From contig DUZI01000017.1 of the NCBI GenBank assembly GCA_013349595.1, forward strand, positions 1 through 12,973: a stretch of 12,973 nucleotides of DNA, given 5' to 3'. The notes below the pieces were generated by a model, which saw nothing but the letters and a program-made list of their open reading frames with translations, had not been told where the DNA came from and did no database searches. This DNA is from Nitrospirota bacterium (GTDB lineage: Bacteria; Nitrospirota; Thermodesulfovibrionia; Thermodesulfovibrionales; Dissulfurispiraceae). The stretch's first letter is position 1; every line of letters begins with the position of its first letter. The position numbers were made by a program, and so were the translations under genes. Positions 1 to 7,180 of the stretch are shown piece by piece.

Positions 1-99
1 TATGACACCTTCCTTTTTAAAAAAATTTAAAAACATCTAAAATTTATTTGATTCCCCTTGATTAATTGCTTGACCTTTGTTGAAAATTATTAGAAAAAG
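1..99. other. Intergenic sequence downstream of proC
   Basis: AT-rich stretch with no gene. Read on the minus strand it ends with AAAGGAAGG at about positions 8-16, a purine run resembling a ribosome binding site. It sits six to seven bases before the window edge, where a further minus-strand gene could begin just outside. I see no convincing terminator hairpin here, so read-through from proC into such a gene is possible, but this is inference. Confidence 0.3.
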
Positions 100-894
100 C
101 TATTGTGTTTTTATTCTTCCTAACTCTTCTGCCCTTTGGGTTGCACATTTTAAAGTATCATTGATAACTCCTTCAATATCCCTTTCTTTCAACTTTTGTA
201 ATCCTGCATAAGTAGTGCCATTTGGGGATGTGACCATTTCTCTTAATTTCTCTGGTTTTATGCCAGATTCAAAGACCCTTGAAGTGCCAATAAAGGTTTG
301 TATTGCCATTATTGAAGCATCCTCCTCTGAAAAACCTAAGTTTACTCCTGCCTTTATCATCGCCTCAACAATAAAGGCCAAAAAGCCAGGTCCACTCCCT
401 GATAAGGCAGTTACAGGATCCATTCTTTCCTCTGGCATGATTAAAACCTTTCCCACAGTTTCAAAGATTTCCCTTGTTTTCATTAAATCTTCATTACTTA
501 CATCGTTTGATGAGGAGATGACAGTCATCCCTTCACCCATCAGTGCAGGTGTATTGGGCATTACTCGTATAACCCTTTTTGATGATAATCTTTTTGATAA
601 ATAATCCAACCTTATCCCTGCTGCAATTGATATAAAGAGTTTACTTTCATCTGCCTCTGACTTGATTTCTTCAATAAGTGCATCAATAATTTGTGGCTTG
701 ACAGCAATAATAACTATTGAACTCCTTCTTATTACCTCTATATTAGTCCCGCCAAAACCAGCACCATATTTCTCCATGAGGAGTTTTATCCTTTCAATAG
801 ATGGATCATAAAAGATTAAATCTTGTACCCCCTTAAGAGTAAGACCTCTAATCAATGCCTCTGCCATGTTTCCACCACCAAGAAAACCTATCAT
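100..894 (-). CDS. proC: Pyrroline-5-carboxylate reductase
   Basis: Catalyses the last step of proline biosynthesis, the NAD(P)H-dependent reduction of 1-pyrroline-5-carboxylate to L-proline, in the cytosol. The 264-residue product is full length for the family. It opens with the Rossmann motif GFLGGGNM (residues 3-10). MPNTPALMGEG (about 111-121), the ALSGSGPGF segment (about 164-172) and the C-terminal signature TSPNGTTYAGL follow in the usual order. Asn in place of the commoner Gly in SPNGTT is a tolerated variant of the family signature. The ATG start is supported by GGAGG at 901-905, seven to eight bases upstream. It has its own promoter (962-990) and lies downstream of mobile element copy A, so it is probably transcribed separately from the TPR gene. 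Family assignment is secure. Confidence 0.96.
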   Translation of the reverse strand: MIGFLGGGNMAEALIRGLTLKGVQDLIFYDPSIERIKLLMEKYGAGFGGTNIEVIRRSSIVIIAVKPQIIDALIEEIKSEADESKLFISIAAGIRLDYLSKRLSSKRVIRVMPNTPALMGEGMTVISSSNDVSNEDLMKTREIFETVGKVLIMPEERMDPVTALSGSGPGFLAFIVEAMIKAGVNLGFSEEDASIMAIQTFIGTSRVFESGIKPEKLREMVTSPNGTTYAGLQKLKERDIEGVINDTLKCATQRAEELGRIKTQ

Positions 895-961
895 CTTATC
901 CCTCCAATTTATTAGTAAAATTTAACGATAATCTTTTTTTACAATATAATAGAACAAATAA

Positions 962-990
962 CTTATATACACAATTACTTTCGTTGTCAA
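962..990 (-). promoter_or_regulatory. Sigma70-type promoter of proC
   Basis: On the minus strand a perfect -35 box TTGACA (985-990) is followed after 17 bases by TATAAG (962-967), one base off consensus. It lies about 70 bases upstream of the proC ATG. The -35 box is inside a perfect 8-bp inverted repeat with a 4-base spacer (GTCAATTA / TAATTGAC, 986-1005), which could be an operator or chance. That inverted repeat reaches the first base of mobile element copy A. Confidence 0.65.
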
Positions 991-1004
991 TTAATAGTAA
1001 TTGA

Positions 1005-1211
1005 CCCCAAGATAGCGATAGGAAGGGCTGTTTCAGGATTTTTATAATCGACAGATTTTATTTAATTTTGCTTTATTCATTATAATGAAATGCCTTATGA
1101 CAAAGCCCAAGGGACTTTTTTTATAAGGTGTCGTATAAAAATTCCACACCAGCCCTTCCTATCTTATTTGCTGATTTTACTAAGCTTTTTAGTTCTATCG
1201 CTGATTTTGGG
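1005..1211 (+). mobile_element. MITE-like element, copy A
   Basis: About 207 bp, related to copies B, C and D. The left end reads CCCCAAGATAGCGATAG and the right end is its imperfect inverse (CTATCGCTGATTTTGGG). Inside these, GGAAGGGCTG (1021-1030) is answered by CAGCCCTTCC near 1150-1160, followed by related AT-rich arms (TTTTTATAATCGAC on the left, GTCGTATAAAAA on the right). The right arm carries about 35 extra bases between the two inverted repeats. No protein is encoded. The 5-bp flanks (ATTGA on the left, TCTTC on the right) do not match, unlike copies B and C, so this copy may be a recombination product or have decayed flanks. It sits between the 3' end of the TPR gene, whose stop is a few bases away, and the proC promoter. 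Confidence 0.8.
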
Positions 1212-1215
1212 TCTT

Positions 1216-2850
1216 CTAAATCAAACAGATAAATTCTTTTTTTAGGAAGGAATATACTCTTTTAGGTATTGCTATAAGAAGCATTGGAGACTGTGTCCAA
1301 TAAAAATTATTCTCAAGAAATGTTGGCTTTGAACCTATCAATGATAGTAATTCACTATTTAATGGTAACGGTGGTGCACCATGTCCTAAACCACCAAATA
1401 ATTTATTTGTTGAAAACAAAATGTAATCATCTCTGTCTTTAAAAAAATCCCTTACAGCCTTTGCCTCTCCAATGCTTGCAGGATTTTCGCATATATTTTT
1501 TGAATTAATGGCACCATAATGGTCAAAAGGAATTTCTAAGTTGTCAGGCATATAGTAGATATCATGTATAGCAATTATACAGTCATCCCCTAAAAGTGGG
1601 AATATTTTGTTTATATAATCTTGGGCAAATTCATATTCATGAAGGGAATCAATATGACAAAAATTAATATTTCTATCAAGATTATTTTCCTTGATATATA
1701 GAGGGACTGTTTGTATAGCATCGCCAGTCCTTACTTTGAGATTTATATTGAATAACCTCATCATTTCTGTAAACTCTGTGCATTCAGCAAGGTCAAAGGT
1801 CTCAAAGCTGAAAAATTCATTATTTTTCTCTAATGCCTTATAAATAAACAATGTAGAATAGCCACGATAGGGCGAAAATTCTATCACATTTTTGGGCTTG
1901 ATAATTCTAATCATGGCATATAAAATCAATCCATCAAGGTCATTGTAAAAGTTAGCAGAATGCCATATCTTATCCCTATGGCAAATAATTTGACTTTCTA
2001 TTTCCTTGGCAAAAGGGCGTAAAGTTGTGCAGAGAGATTTTGTTTTTGGTGAACTCAAGTTTGTTTGAAAAAAGTAGGACAAAAAATTCTGTGGATTTTG
2101 TAAATTATTTAAGATGAATTGGGCAGGATTATAATCACCAAATCTGCTTATAACCTCTTTTATAGATGCTTCAGCTGATTTGTAATCATTGATAAATAGT
2201 TGGGATAATCCCTCTGTAAAATAACCTTCAATGTGATTATTTTTATAATCACTTGCACGATGAAAGAATTCAATCGCTTCATTAAATCTTCCTAAGGCAA
2301 AGGATTGTAAGGCAAGCATATGATAAACGTGTTTGTCTTTTTCATCAGAGATACCAAGGGATTTTGAAAAGTAAAAATAGGCTAATTTACTATCTCTCTT
2401 AACAGAATGAGCAATATCAGCAAGATATAAAAAAGCTTCTTTTTTTGTTCCACCTGAATCGACATAAGTCTTTAATATAGTATCTGCAATTTCAAAAATC
2501 TTCATATTATAGTAGCTAAATCCAAGATAACACATTACTTCTTTATCATCAGGACAATATTCATGAAGTTTGCTTAATATAACTATTGACTCAAAAACAT
2601 TTTCACTGCAAAACCTTATACCATATTCTTTTAAAATGTTATAAATCGTCTCTTTTTTGCTGGTGATATCAAATAAATCAAGAAGTTTATTTAAATCTTT
2701 TATATTTATAAGTGTGTCGATATAGAGATATAATATTGAATTATCCTCCGGCTGTCTTTTATAAAGCTGAGCAAGAATCTTTTCTGCGATAAAAAGTTCA
2801 CCCTGCTCAAGGGCTTTAACTGCAATTAATAAATATTTCTTATTATTCAA
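1216..2850 (-). CDS. TPR-repeat protein with C-terminal class I methyltransferase domain
   Basis: 544 residues. The N-terminal half (about 1-250) is helical with tetratricopeptide-like units, for example MCYLGFSYYNMKIFEIADTI and ALQSFALGRFNEAIEFF. The C-terminal half (about 290-535) resembles SAM-dependent methyltransferases of the Methyltransf_24/CmcI type: VIEFSPYRGYST (332-343) fits the SAM loop, HIDSLHEYEF (399-408) the acidic/His motif, and AIHDIYY (427-433) a later strand. There is no signal peptide or membrane segment, so it is probably cytosolic. The substrate is unknown; such fusions often lie in glycan or secondary-metabolite regions, but no such neighbour is visible here. The start is TTG at 2848-2850: an in-frame TAA lies five codons upstream and the first internal Met is near residue 105. 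A weak GGAA precedes it. The gene is bracketed by same-orientation mobile element copies A and B. Confidence 0.75.
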   Translation of the reverse strand: MNNKKYLLIAVKALEQGELFIAEKILAQLYKRQPEDNSILYLYIDTLINIKDLNKLLDLFDITSKKETIYNILKEYGIRFCSENVFESIVILSKLHEYCPDDKEVMCYLGFSYYNMKIFEIADTILKTYVDSGGTKKEAFLYLADIAHSVKRDSKLAYFYFSKSLGISDEKDKHVYHMLALQSFALGRFNEAIEFFHRASDYKNNHIEGYFTEGLSQLFINDYKSAEASIKEVISRFGDYNPAQFILNNLQNPQNFLSYFFQTNLSSPKTKSLCTTLRPFAKEIESQIICHRDKIWHSANFYNDLDGLILYAMIRIIKPKNVIEFSPYRGYSTLFIYKALEKNNEFFSFETFDLAECTEFTEMMRLFNINLKVRTGDAIQTVPLYIKENNLDRNINFCHIDSLHEYEFAQDYINKIFPLLGDDCIIAIHDIYYMPDNLEIPFDHYGAINSKNICENPASIGEAKAVRDFFKDRDDYILFSTNKLFGGLGHGAPPLPLNSELLSLIGSKPTFLENNFYWTQSPMLLIAIPKRVYSFLKKEFICLI

Positions 2851-2892
2851 GAAAATTCCAATTTATAAATGTTGTAATTTTCATAGAACAAT

Positions 2893-2921
2893 AGTTTAAG
2901 GTATCAAATTAATTAATTCAA
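2893..2921 (-). promoter_or_regulatory. Possible promoter of the TPR-methyltransferase gene
   Basis: On the minus strand TTGAAT (2916-2921) and TAAACT (2893-2898) are separated by 17 bases, each matching four of six consensus positions. It lies between the TTG start and mobile element copy B. The sequence is very AT-rich, so chance matches are expected. Confidence 0.25.
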
Positions 2922-2934
2922 CTTGATATTGAGA

Positions 2935-3130
2935 CCTTAAAATAGCGATAGTAAGGGCTGTTTCAGGCTTTTTATAATCGATGATTTCATTCTAATTTTT
3001 CTTTATTCTTTATAATGCAATACCTTATGACAAAGCCCTAGGAACTTTGTCGTATAAAAATCCTTCACCAGCCCTTCCTATCTTATTTGCTGATTTTACT
3101 AAGCTTTTTAGTTCTATCGCTGATTTTGGG
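2935..3130 (+). mobile_element. MITE-like element, copy B, with 5-bp target duplication
   Basis: About 196 bp, same family and orientation as copy A. The left end reads CCTTAAAATAGCGATAG and the right end CTATCGCTGATTTTGGG. The element is flanked by the exact 5-bp direct repeat TGAGA (2930-2934 and 3131-3135), the signature of a transposition target duplication. Internal GTAAGGGCTG (2951-2960) pairs with CAGCCCTTCC at about 3069-3078, with one mismatch. Compared with copy A it lacks about 11 bp in the centre (the TTTTATAAGGT stretch). It is non-coding and sits between the divergent TPR-methyltransferase and hemC genes. Confidence 0.88.
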
Positions 3131-3148
3131 TGAGAAAAATTCCCCCTT

Positions 3149-3177
3149 TTCAAAACTTATGGGAAAAAGGTTATTAT
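3149..3177 (+). promoter_or_regulatory. Candidate promoter of hemC and cobA-hemD
   Basis: TTCAAA (3149-3154) and TATTAT (3172-3177) are spaced by 17 bases and match four and five of six consensus positions. The pair lies 37 bases upstream of the hemC start and immediately downstream of mobile element copy B, so that insertion separates this promoter from any older upstream control sites. Confidence 0.35.
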
Positions 3178-3213
3178 ATTTGCAAAAAAACTATGTATTA
3201 AGGAGTCTAATGA

Positions 3214-4155
3214 GTGAGAGAGAAGGTATTAATTGGCACAAGGGGTAGCAAGTTAGCACTTTGGCAGGCAGAATGGGTAGCATCACAGTTGAGGGCGAAT
3301 AATCCTGCTTTAAAGATAGAACTTGTTAAAATAAAAACTACAGGAGACAAGATTACTGATGTCCCGCTGGCAAAGGTCGGGGGGAAAGGCTTGTTTGTAA
3401 AAGAGATTGAAGATGCCCTCTTAAGTTGTAAAATTGATATGGCAGTTCACAGCATGAAAGATGTGCCATCTGAATTCCCATCAGGTCTTTATATTTCAGC
3501 AATTTGTAAAAGAGAAGATCCCAGAGACGCAATGATTTGCAAAAAAAACAGTGCAATAAAGTCATTTAAAGATATCCCTCATTCTGCAAAAATAGGGACA
3601 AGCAGTCTGCGTCGAACCTGTCAATTATTAGCTGAAAGACCAGATTTAAGGATTGAGTCACTTAGAGGTAATCTTGACACAAGGATAAAAAAACTTGATG
3701 AAGGTCTTTACGATGCAATTATATTGGCTTCTGCAGGGGTGATTAGGTTAGGTTGGCAAGATAGGATAACAGAGATACTTGATGAACAAATAAGCCTGCC
3801 AGCAGTGGGTCAAGGTGCTGTAGGGATTGAAACAAGGATTGATGACCATTTTGTAAATGATCTTGTAAAACCACTGAACGATTACTATACTAATATTTGT
3901 GTAAGTGCAGAGAGGGCTTTCTTAAAAAGACTTGAAGGTGGTTGTCAAGTTCCTATTGCTTCTCATGGAATCATTTCTGATAATAATAATGAAATTACCC
4001 TACATGGTTTGATTGGTTCAATAAATGGAGATAAGATTATTAAAGGTAGTATCAAAGGCAGCATATCTGAATCAATTGCCTTAGCAATAAAACTTGCCGA
4101 AGAACTCCTTGACAAAGGTGCTGATACAATCTTAAAAGCGGTCTATGAAAGATGA
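3214..4155 (+). CDS. hemC: Hydroxymethylbilane synthase (porphobilinogen deaminase)
   Basis: Polymerises four porphobilinogen molecules into the linear tetrapyrrole hydroxymethylbilane, in the cytosol, for heme, siroheme and cobalamin synthesis. The 313 residues match the family length. Visible motifs are GTRGSKLALWQA (8-19), KVGGKGLFVKEIE (54-66), HSMKDVP with catalytic Asp83 (79-85), GTSSLRR (128-134), RGNLDTRIKKL (151-161), LPAVGQGA (195-202) and GGCQVPIA, whose Cys244 carries the dipyrromethane cofactor. The start is GTG at 3214: the preceding in-frame codon is TGA and AAGGAG (3200-3205) lies eight bases upstream. An out-of-frame ATG at 3210 overlaps it. The stop overlaps the next gene's start (ATGA), so the two are translationally coupled. 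Confidence 0.97.
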   Translation: MREKVLIGTRGSKLALWQAEWVASQLRANNPALKIELVKIKTTGDKITDVPLAKVGGKGLFVKEIEDALLSCKIDMAVHSMKDVPSEFPSGLYISAICKREDPRDAMICKKNSAIKSFKDIPHSAKIGTSSLRRTCQLLAERPDLRIESLRGNLDTRIKKLDEGLYDAIILASAGVIRLGWQDRITEILDEQISLPAVGQGAVGIETRIDDHFVNDLVKPLNDYYTNICVSAERAFLKRLEGGCQVPIASHGIISDNNNEITLHGLIGSINGDKIIKGSIKGSISESIALAIKLAEELLDKGADTILKAVYER

Positions 4156-5687
4156 AAAAAGGTAAAGTCTATATAGTTGGTGCAGGGCCGGGAGATATTG
4201 GTCTGTTAACAATCAAAGGTCTCCGTTGTCTTGAAAAATCGGAAGTTGTGGTCTATGACTTTCATCTCAATGCACAGATTTTAAATTACATCTCCCATGA
4301 TGCAGAGTTTGTCTATGCTGGCAAAAGAGGTGGTTTCCATGAGATGACCCAAGATGAGATTAATCAAGCTCTTGTTGATTATGCAACAAAAGGTAAGATT
4401 GTTTGCAGACTAAAAGGGGGAGACCCCTTTATATTTGGTAGGGGTGGAGAAGAGGCACAAACACTTGCTGAAAAAGGGATTGACTTTGAGATAATACCTG
4501 GTGTTAGTTCCGCTGTTGCTGCGCCTGCTTATGCAGGTATCCCCGTAACCCATAGGAAACTCTCATCGTCCTTCGCTGTCATTACAGGCAATGAGGACTT
4601 GACAAAACCTGAAAGCACTATTGATTGGGAACACTTTGCAAGGGGTTTTGATACCCTAATTTTTTTGATGGGAATTAAAAATATTGCAAAGATTACTCAA
4701 AAACTCATAGAAAATGGCAAATCCCCTGACACCCCAACTGCAGTAGTCCGCTGGGGGACAAGACCTGATCAGAAGACCGTTGTATCTACTCTAAATAGCA
4801 TTGCAGAGATTATCAAGGAAGAACATATTCGTCCACCTGCAGTAATGATTGTTGGAAATGTGGTAAGTCTTAGAGAAACTCTTAAATGGTATGAAAAACA
4901 GCCACTTTTCGGTCATAGGATTTTGATTACAAGGGAGTATTCCTATGACTATGAGATACTTGAGGATTTAGGGGCTGAAATCTTTGGATTTCCAACAATC
5001 AAGATTGTCCCTTCTGTTGATTATTCAGAACTTGACGATTGCATAGAAAAGATAGAGCATTATGACTGGCTTGTATTTACGAGCGTAAAAGGTTTTTCAT
5101 TCTTTTTTGAGCGTCTGATTTATAAAGGTAAGGACATAAGAGATTTAAAGGGTATAAAACTCTGTGCAGTTGGCTCAAAGACTGCAGAATCAATAAACAA
5201 GATGGGTTTGAGGGTTGATTTAATGCCATCTGAGTTTAATTCTGAGGGATTACTACAGTCTTTTTTAGCTACACATAAAAATTTAAAGGGGATAAGGTTT
5301 TTACTACCACGGCCTGATAATGCAAGGGAGTTATTTCCTAAAATGATGAGGGAAAAGGGTGCAATTATAGATACACCAATAGCTTATAGGGTTATAAAAC
5401 CTGAAAGACATGGAAAGAGATTGCTGAGGTTTCTCAAAGAAGGAAGGATAACAATAGCAACATTTACAAGCGCTGCTACCTTTAACAATTTTATTGAAAT
5501 ACTCGGTCAAGAGGCACTTGATTTTTTAAAGACCCTGACAATTGCTTCTATAGGTCCTGTTACAACTAAAGCAATTGAAAAGAAAGGGCTCAAGGTCTCA
5601 ATTCAACCTAAAGAGGCAACTATTAAGGCTATGTCAAGAGAGATTATAAAATGGGTAATGCCTGAATATAAATTTGATGAACCTTAG
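4152..5687 (+). CDS. cobA-hemD: Fused uroporphyrinogen-III C-methyltransferase / uroporphyrinogen-III synthase
   Basis: A 511-residue two-domain enzyme. Residues about 4-245 are a SUMT (CobA-type) domain that uses SAM to methylate uroporphyrinogen III at C2 and C7, giving precorrin-2: GAGPGD (10-15), GGDPFIFGRGGEE (89-101), PGVSS (116-120) and GIPVTHR (129-135) are all present. Residues about 252-505 are a HemD domain that cyclises hydroxymethylbilane, beginning LFGHRILITRE and including TFTSAATFNNF and SIGPVTTKAI near the end. HemD sequences are poorly conserved, so that half rests on fold-level patterns and position. The fusion is known in several anaerobic bacteria. The ATG overlaps the hemC stop by four bases. 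The TAG stop overlaps the stop of the convergent response regulator gene, leaving no room for an intergenic terminator. Confidence 0.95.
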   Translation: MKKGKVYIVGAGPGDIGLLTIKGLRCLEKSEVVVYDFHLNAQILNYISHDAEFVYAGKRGGFHEMTQDEINQALVDYATKGKIVCRLKGGDPFIFGRGGEEAQTLAEKGIDFEIIPGVSSAVAAPAYAGIPVTHRKLSSSFAVITGNEDLTKPESTIDWEHFARGFDTLIFLMGIKNIAKITQKLIENGKSPDTPTAVVRWGTRPDQKTVVSTLNSIAEIIKEEHIRPPAVMIVGNVVSLRETLKWYEKQPLFGHRILITREYSYDYEILEDLGAEIFGFPTIKIVPSVDYSELDDCIEKIEHYDWLVFTSVKGFSFFFERLIYKGKDIRDLKGIKLCAVGSKTAESINKMGLRVDLMPSEFNSEGLLQSFLATHKNLKGIRFLLPRPDNARELFPKMMREKGAIIDTPIAYRVIKPERHGKRLLRFLKEGRITIATFTSAATFNNFIEILGQEALDFLKTLTIASIGPVTTKAIEKKGLKVSIQPKEATIKAMSREIIKWVMPEYKFDEP

Positions 5688-6940
5688 CAGATACAGATCT
5701 TGTTACGACCTGTATTTTTGGCTTCATATAACCTTTCATCGGCTAATTTAATCATTTGCTCAAGGGTGTCAAAACAGGTTTTACAGATACCTATGGAAGA
5801 GGTGAATTTTATGGTATGGTGTGCGTAGTCAATAGTTGTTTGTTCTATTTTCTGTCTAATTTCTTCAGCAAAACCTAATAAGTTTCTCTCATCTTCATAG
5901 CTGGTAAGTATGCAAAATTCTTCACCACCAAATCTTGCAACAATATCAGTCTTTCTTTTAAATGAAGAGGACAATATTTGGGCAAGTGTTTTTATAGCCT
6001 TGTCGCCTGCATCATGTCCAAAGGTATCATTTATTGATTTAAACTTGTCAATATCAAACATCAAAGTGGCAATATTTACATTATTCCTCTTAGCTGTAGC
6101 GTGAATAACTAAGCCTGCTTCAACAAAATATCGCCTGTTAAAAAGTCCTGTCATTGGGTCTTTATTTGCGTAATCTCTAAGAATCTCTATCATTTCAAGA
6201 AGTTCAATATTAAAATTTACTCTGCAAATAAATTCCTCTGTGCTAAAGGGTTTGTTGATATAATCATTTGCGCCCGCCTTTAAAAATTTTGGTATTTCGT
6301 TACTACCACCATAACCTGAAGTAACTATGATTGCAAGTTTGTCTTTTTTATATTTCTTTCTAAGCTCTATCAATAATTGCAAACCATCCATATCGGGCAT
6401 ATTGTAATCGGTTATTACTATTTTGATATCAGGGTTTTTTTCAAAAATAGTTAATGCCTCCTTCCCACCTTTTGCAATAAACACATTGTAAAGTTGATTT
6501 GATAATACTCCAGACATGGTGTCTCTATAAACAGTAGAGTCATCAACTATTAATACCTTAATGGAGGAATTTTTTAATATCCTATTTACAGATGATACTA
6601 AATAATCAAGGTCTTTAGTGCTTCTTTTTACTATATAATCAGCGATTTTTTTTGACATCATCTTATCTCTGATATCAATATCATAAGATGCTGTCAAAAC
6701 GATTATGGGGATTTTTTTTGAGATGATATAATCAATAGCCCCACCTTCCGGAGAGTCAGGGAGGTTATAATCGCAAATAACAAGGGAAATATTATTATTA
6801 TTATCATGATGTTCAATGATAGATTTGGCTTCTTTTAGTGAATGGGCTATTTCAGCATCAATACCTATCCTTTTGTTTAAAACCTTTAAAATTACCTTTG
6901 CAATAGTCTTGTCATCATCGATAATAAGTATTTTTTTCAC
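5684..6940 (-). CDS. Response regulator with two receiver domains and a GGDEF diguanylate cyclase domain (PleD-like)
   Basis: 418 residues in REC-REC-GGDEF order. REC1 (about 3-115) has Asp8-Asp10, phospho-acceptor Asp57, Thr83 and Lys105. REC2 (about 118-245) has Asp123/Asp124, Asp178, Thr207/Ser208 and Lys230-Pro231. Both look phosphorylatable. The GGDEF domain (about 260-418) starts DPMTGLFNRRYF and has an intact active-site GGEEF (338-342), so it should make cyclic di-GMP from GTP. Five residues before GGEEF is an RxxD inhibitory site (Arg329, Asp332), predicting product inhibition. No partner kinase is visible. The GTG start at 6938-6940 follows GGAGG by five bases, and the codon just before it in frame is TGA. 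It lies 21 bases after the rubredoxin stop, so the two are probably co-transcribed. Confidence 0.93.
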   Translation of the reverse strand: MKKILIIDDDKTIAKVILKVLNKRIGIDAEIAHSLKEAKSIIEHHDNNNNISLVICDYNLPDSPEGGAIDYIISKKIPIIVLTASYDIDIRDKMMSKKIADYIVKRSTKDLDYLVSSVNRILKNSSIKVLIVDDSTVYRDTMSGVLSNQLYNVFIAKGGKEALTIFEKNPDIKIVITDYNMPDMDGLQLLIELRKKYKKDKLAIIVTSGYGGSNEIPKFLKAGANDYINKPFSTEEFICRVNFNIELLEMIEILRDYANKDPMTGLFNRRYFVEAGLVIHATAKRNNVNIATLMFDIDKFKSINDTFGHDAGDKAIKTLAQILSSSFKRKTDIVARFGGEEFCILTSYEDERNLLGFAEEIRQKIEQTTIDYAHHTIKFTSSIGICKTCFDTLEQMIKLADERLYEAKNTGRNKICIC

Positions 6941-6961
6941 TCATTCCTCCACTGCTAAAGA

Positions 6962-7126
6962 TTAATCTTCTAATTTTTTGAAAAATTTTTTGCTTGCACC
7001 ACAAACAGGACATTTCCAGTCATCTGGAAGTTCTTCAAATTTAGTCCCTGCAGGGATTTTTCCCTTTTTATCGCCTTTTTCAGGGCTGTAAATATACCCA
7101 CAATTACTGCCTTGACATTGCCACAT
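6962..7126 (-). CDS. Rubredoxin with an extended first metal-binding loop
   Basis: A 54-residue protein read directly from the minus strand, starting MWQCQGSNCGYIYSPEKGD and ending in KKLED. It is an iron-sulfur-free, one-iron electron carrier of the cytosol. The second knuckle CPVCG (39-43) is canonical, as are GYIY (10-13), IPAGTKFEELPDDW and the aromatic positions. The first knuckle is Cys4-x4-Cys9-Gly rather than the usual Cys-x2-Cys-Gly, two residues longer. A rubredoxin with such a loop has been described, to my recollection, in Desulfovibrio desulfuricans. AAGGAAG lies seven bases upstream of the ATG. The downstream response regulator follows after 21 bases. The redox partner is unknown; oxygen or peroxide detoxification in an anaerobe is a reasonable inference. 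Confidence 0.92.
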   Translation of the reverse strand: MWQCQGSNCGYIYSPEKGDKKGKIPAGTKFEELPDDWKCPVCGASKKFFKKLED

Positions 7127-7180
7127 CTTTTAGCTTCCTTATGTTTTCTTTTTTAAGAGATTTTTGAAATAACAAAAAAT

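Noticed and set aside
1058..1086. TATAAT inside the elements (1081-1086 in copy A, also in B and C) as an internal promoter
   Set aside because: No acceptable -35 box lies at 16-18 bases and the motif is lost in copy D; AT-rich sequence makes TATAAT common.
2862..2891. TTGTTC and TATAAA, 18 bases apart, as promoter of the TPR gene
   Set aside because: The -10 would lie so close to the TTG start that the weak ribosome site would not be transcribed properly; a better-placed weak pair exists upstream.
2898..2938. Near-perfect inverted repeat AAGGTATCAA / TTGAGACCTT crossing the left edge of copy B
   Set aside because: Half lies in the target duplication and element end, the arms are 21 bases apart, and in AT-rich DNA such a match is easily chance. 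It is not found at copy C.
1005..3130. Copies A and B as ends of a composite transposon carrying the TPR gene
   Set aside because: The outer flanks (ATTGA on the left of A, TGAGA on the right of B) do not match, while B has its own complete duplication, so a single transposition of the whole unit is not supported.
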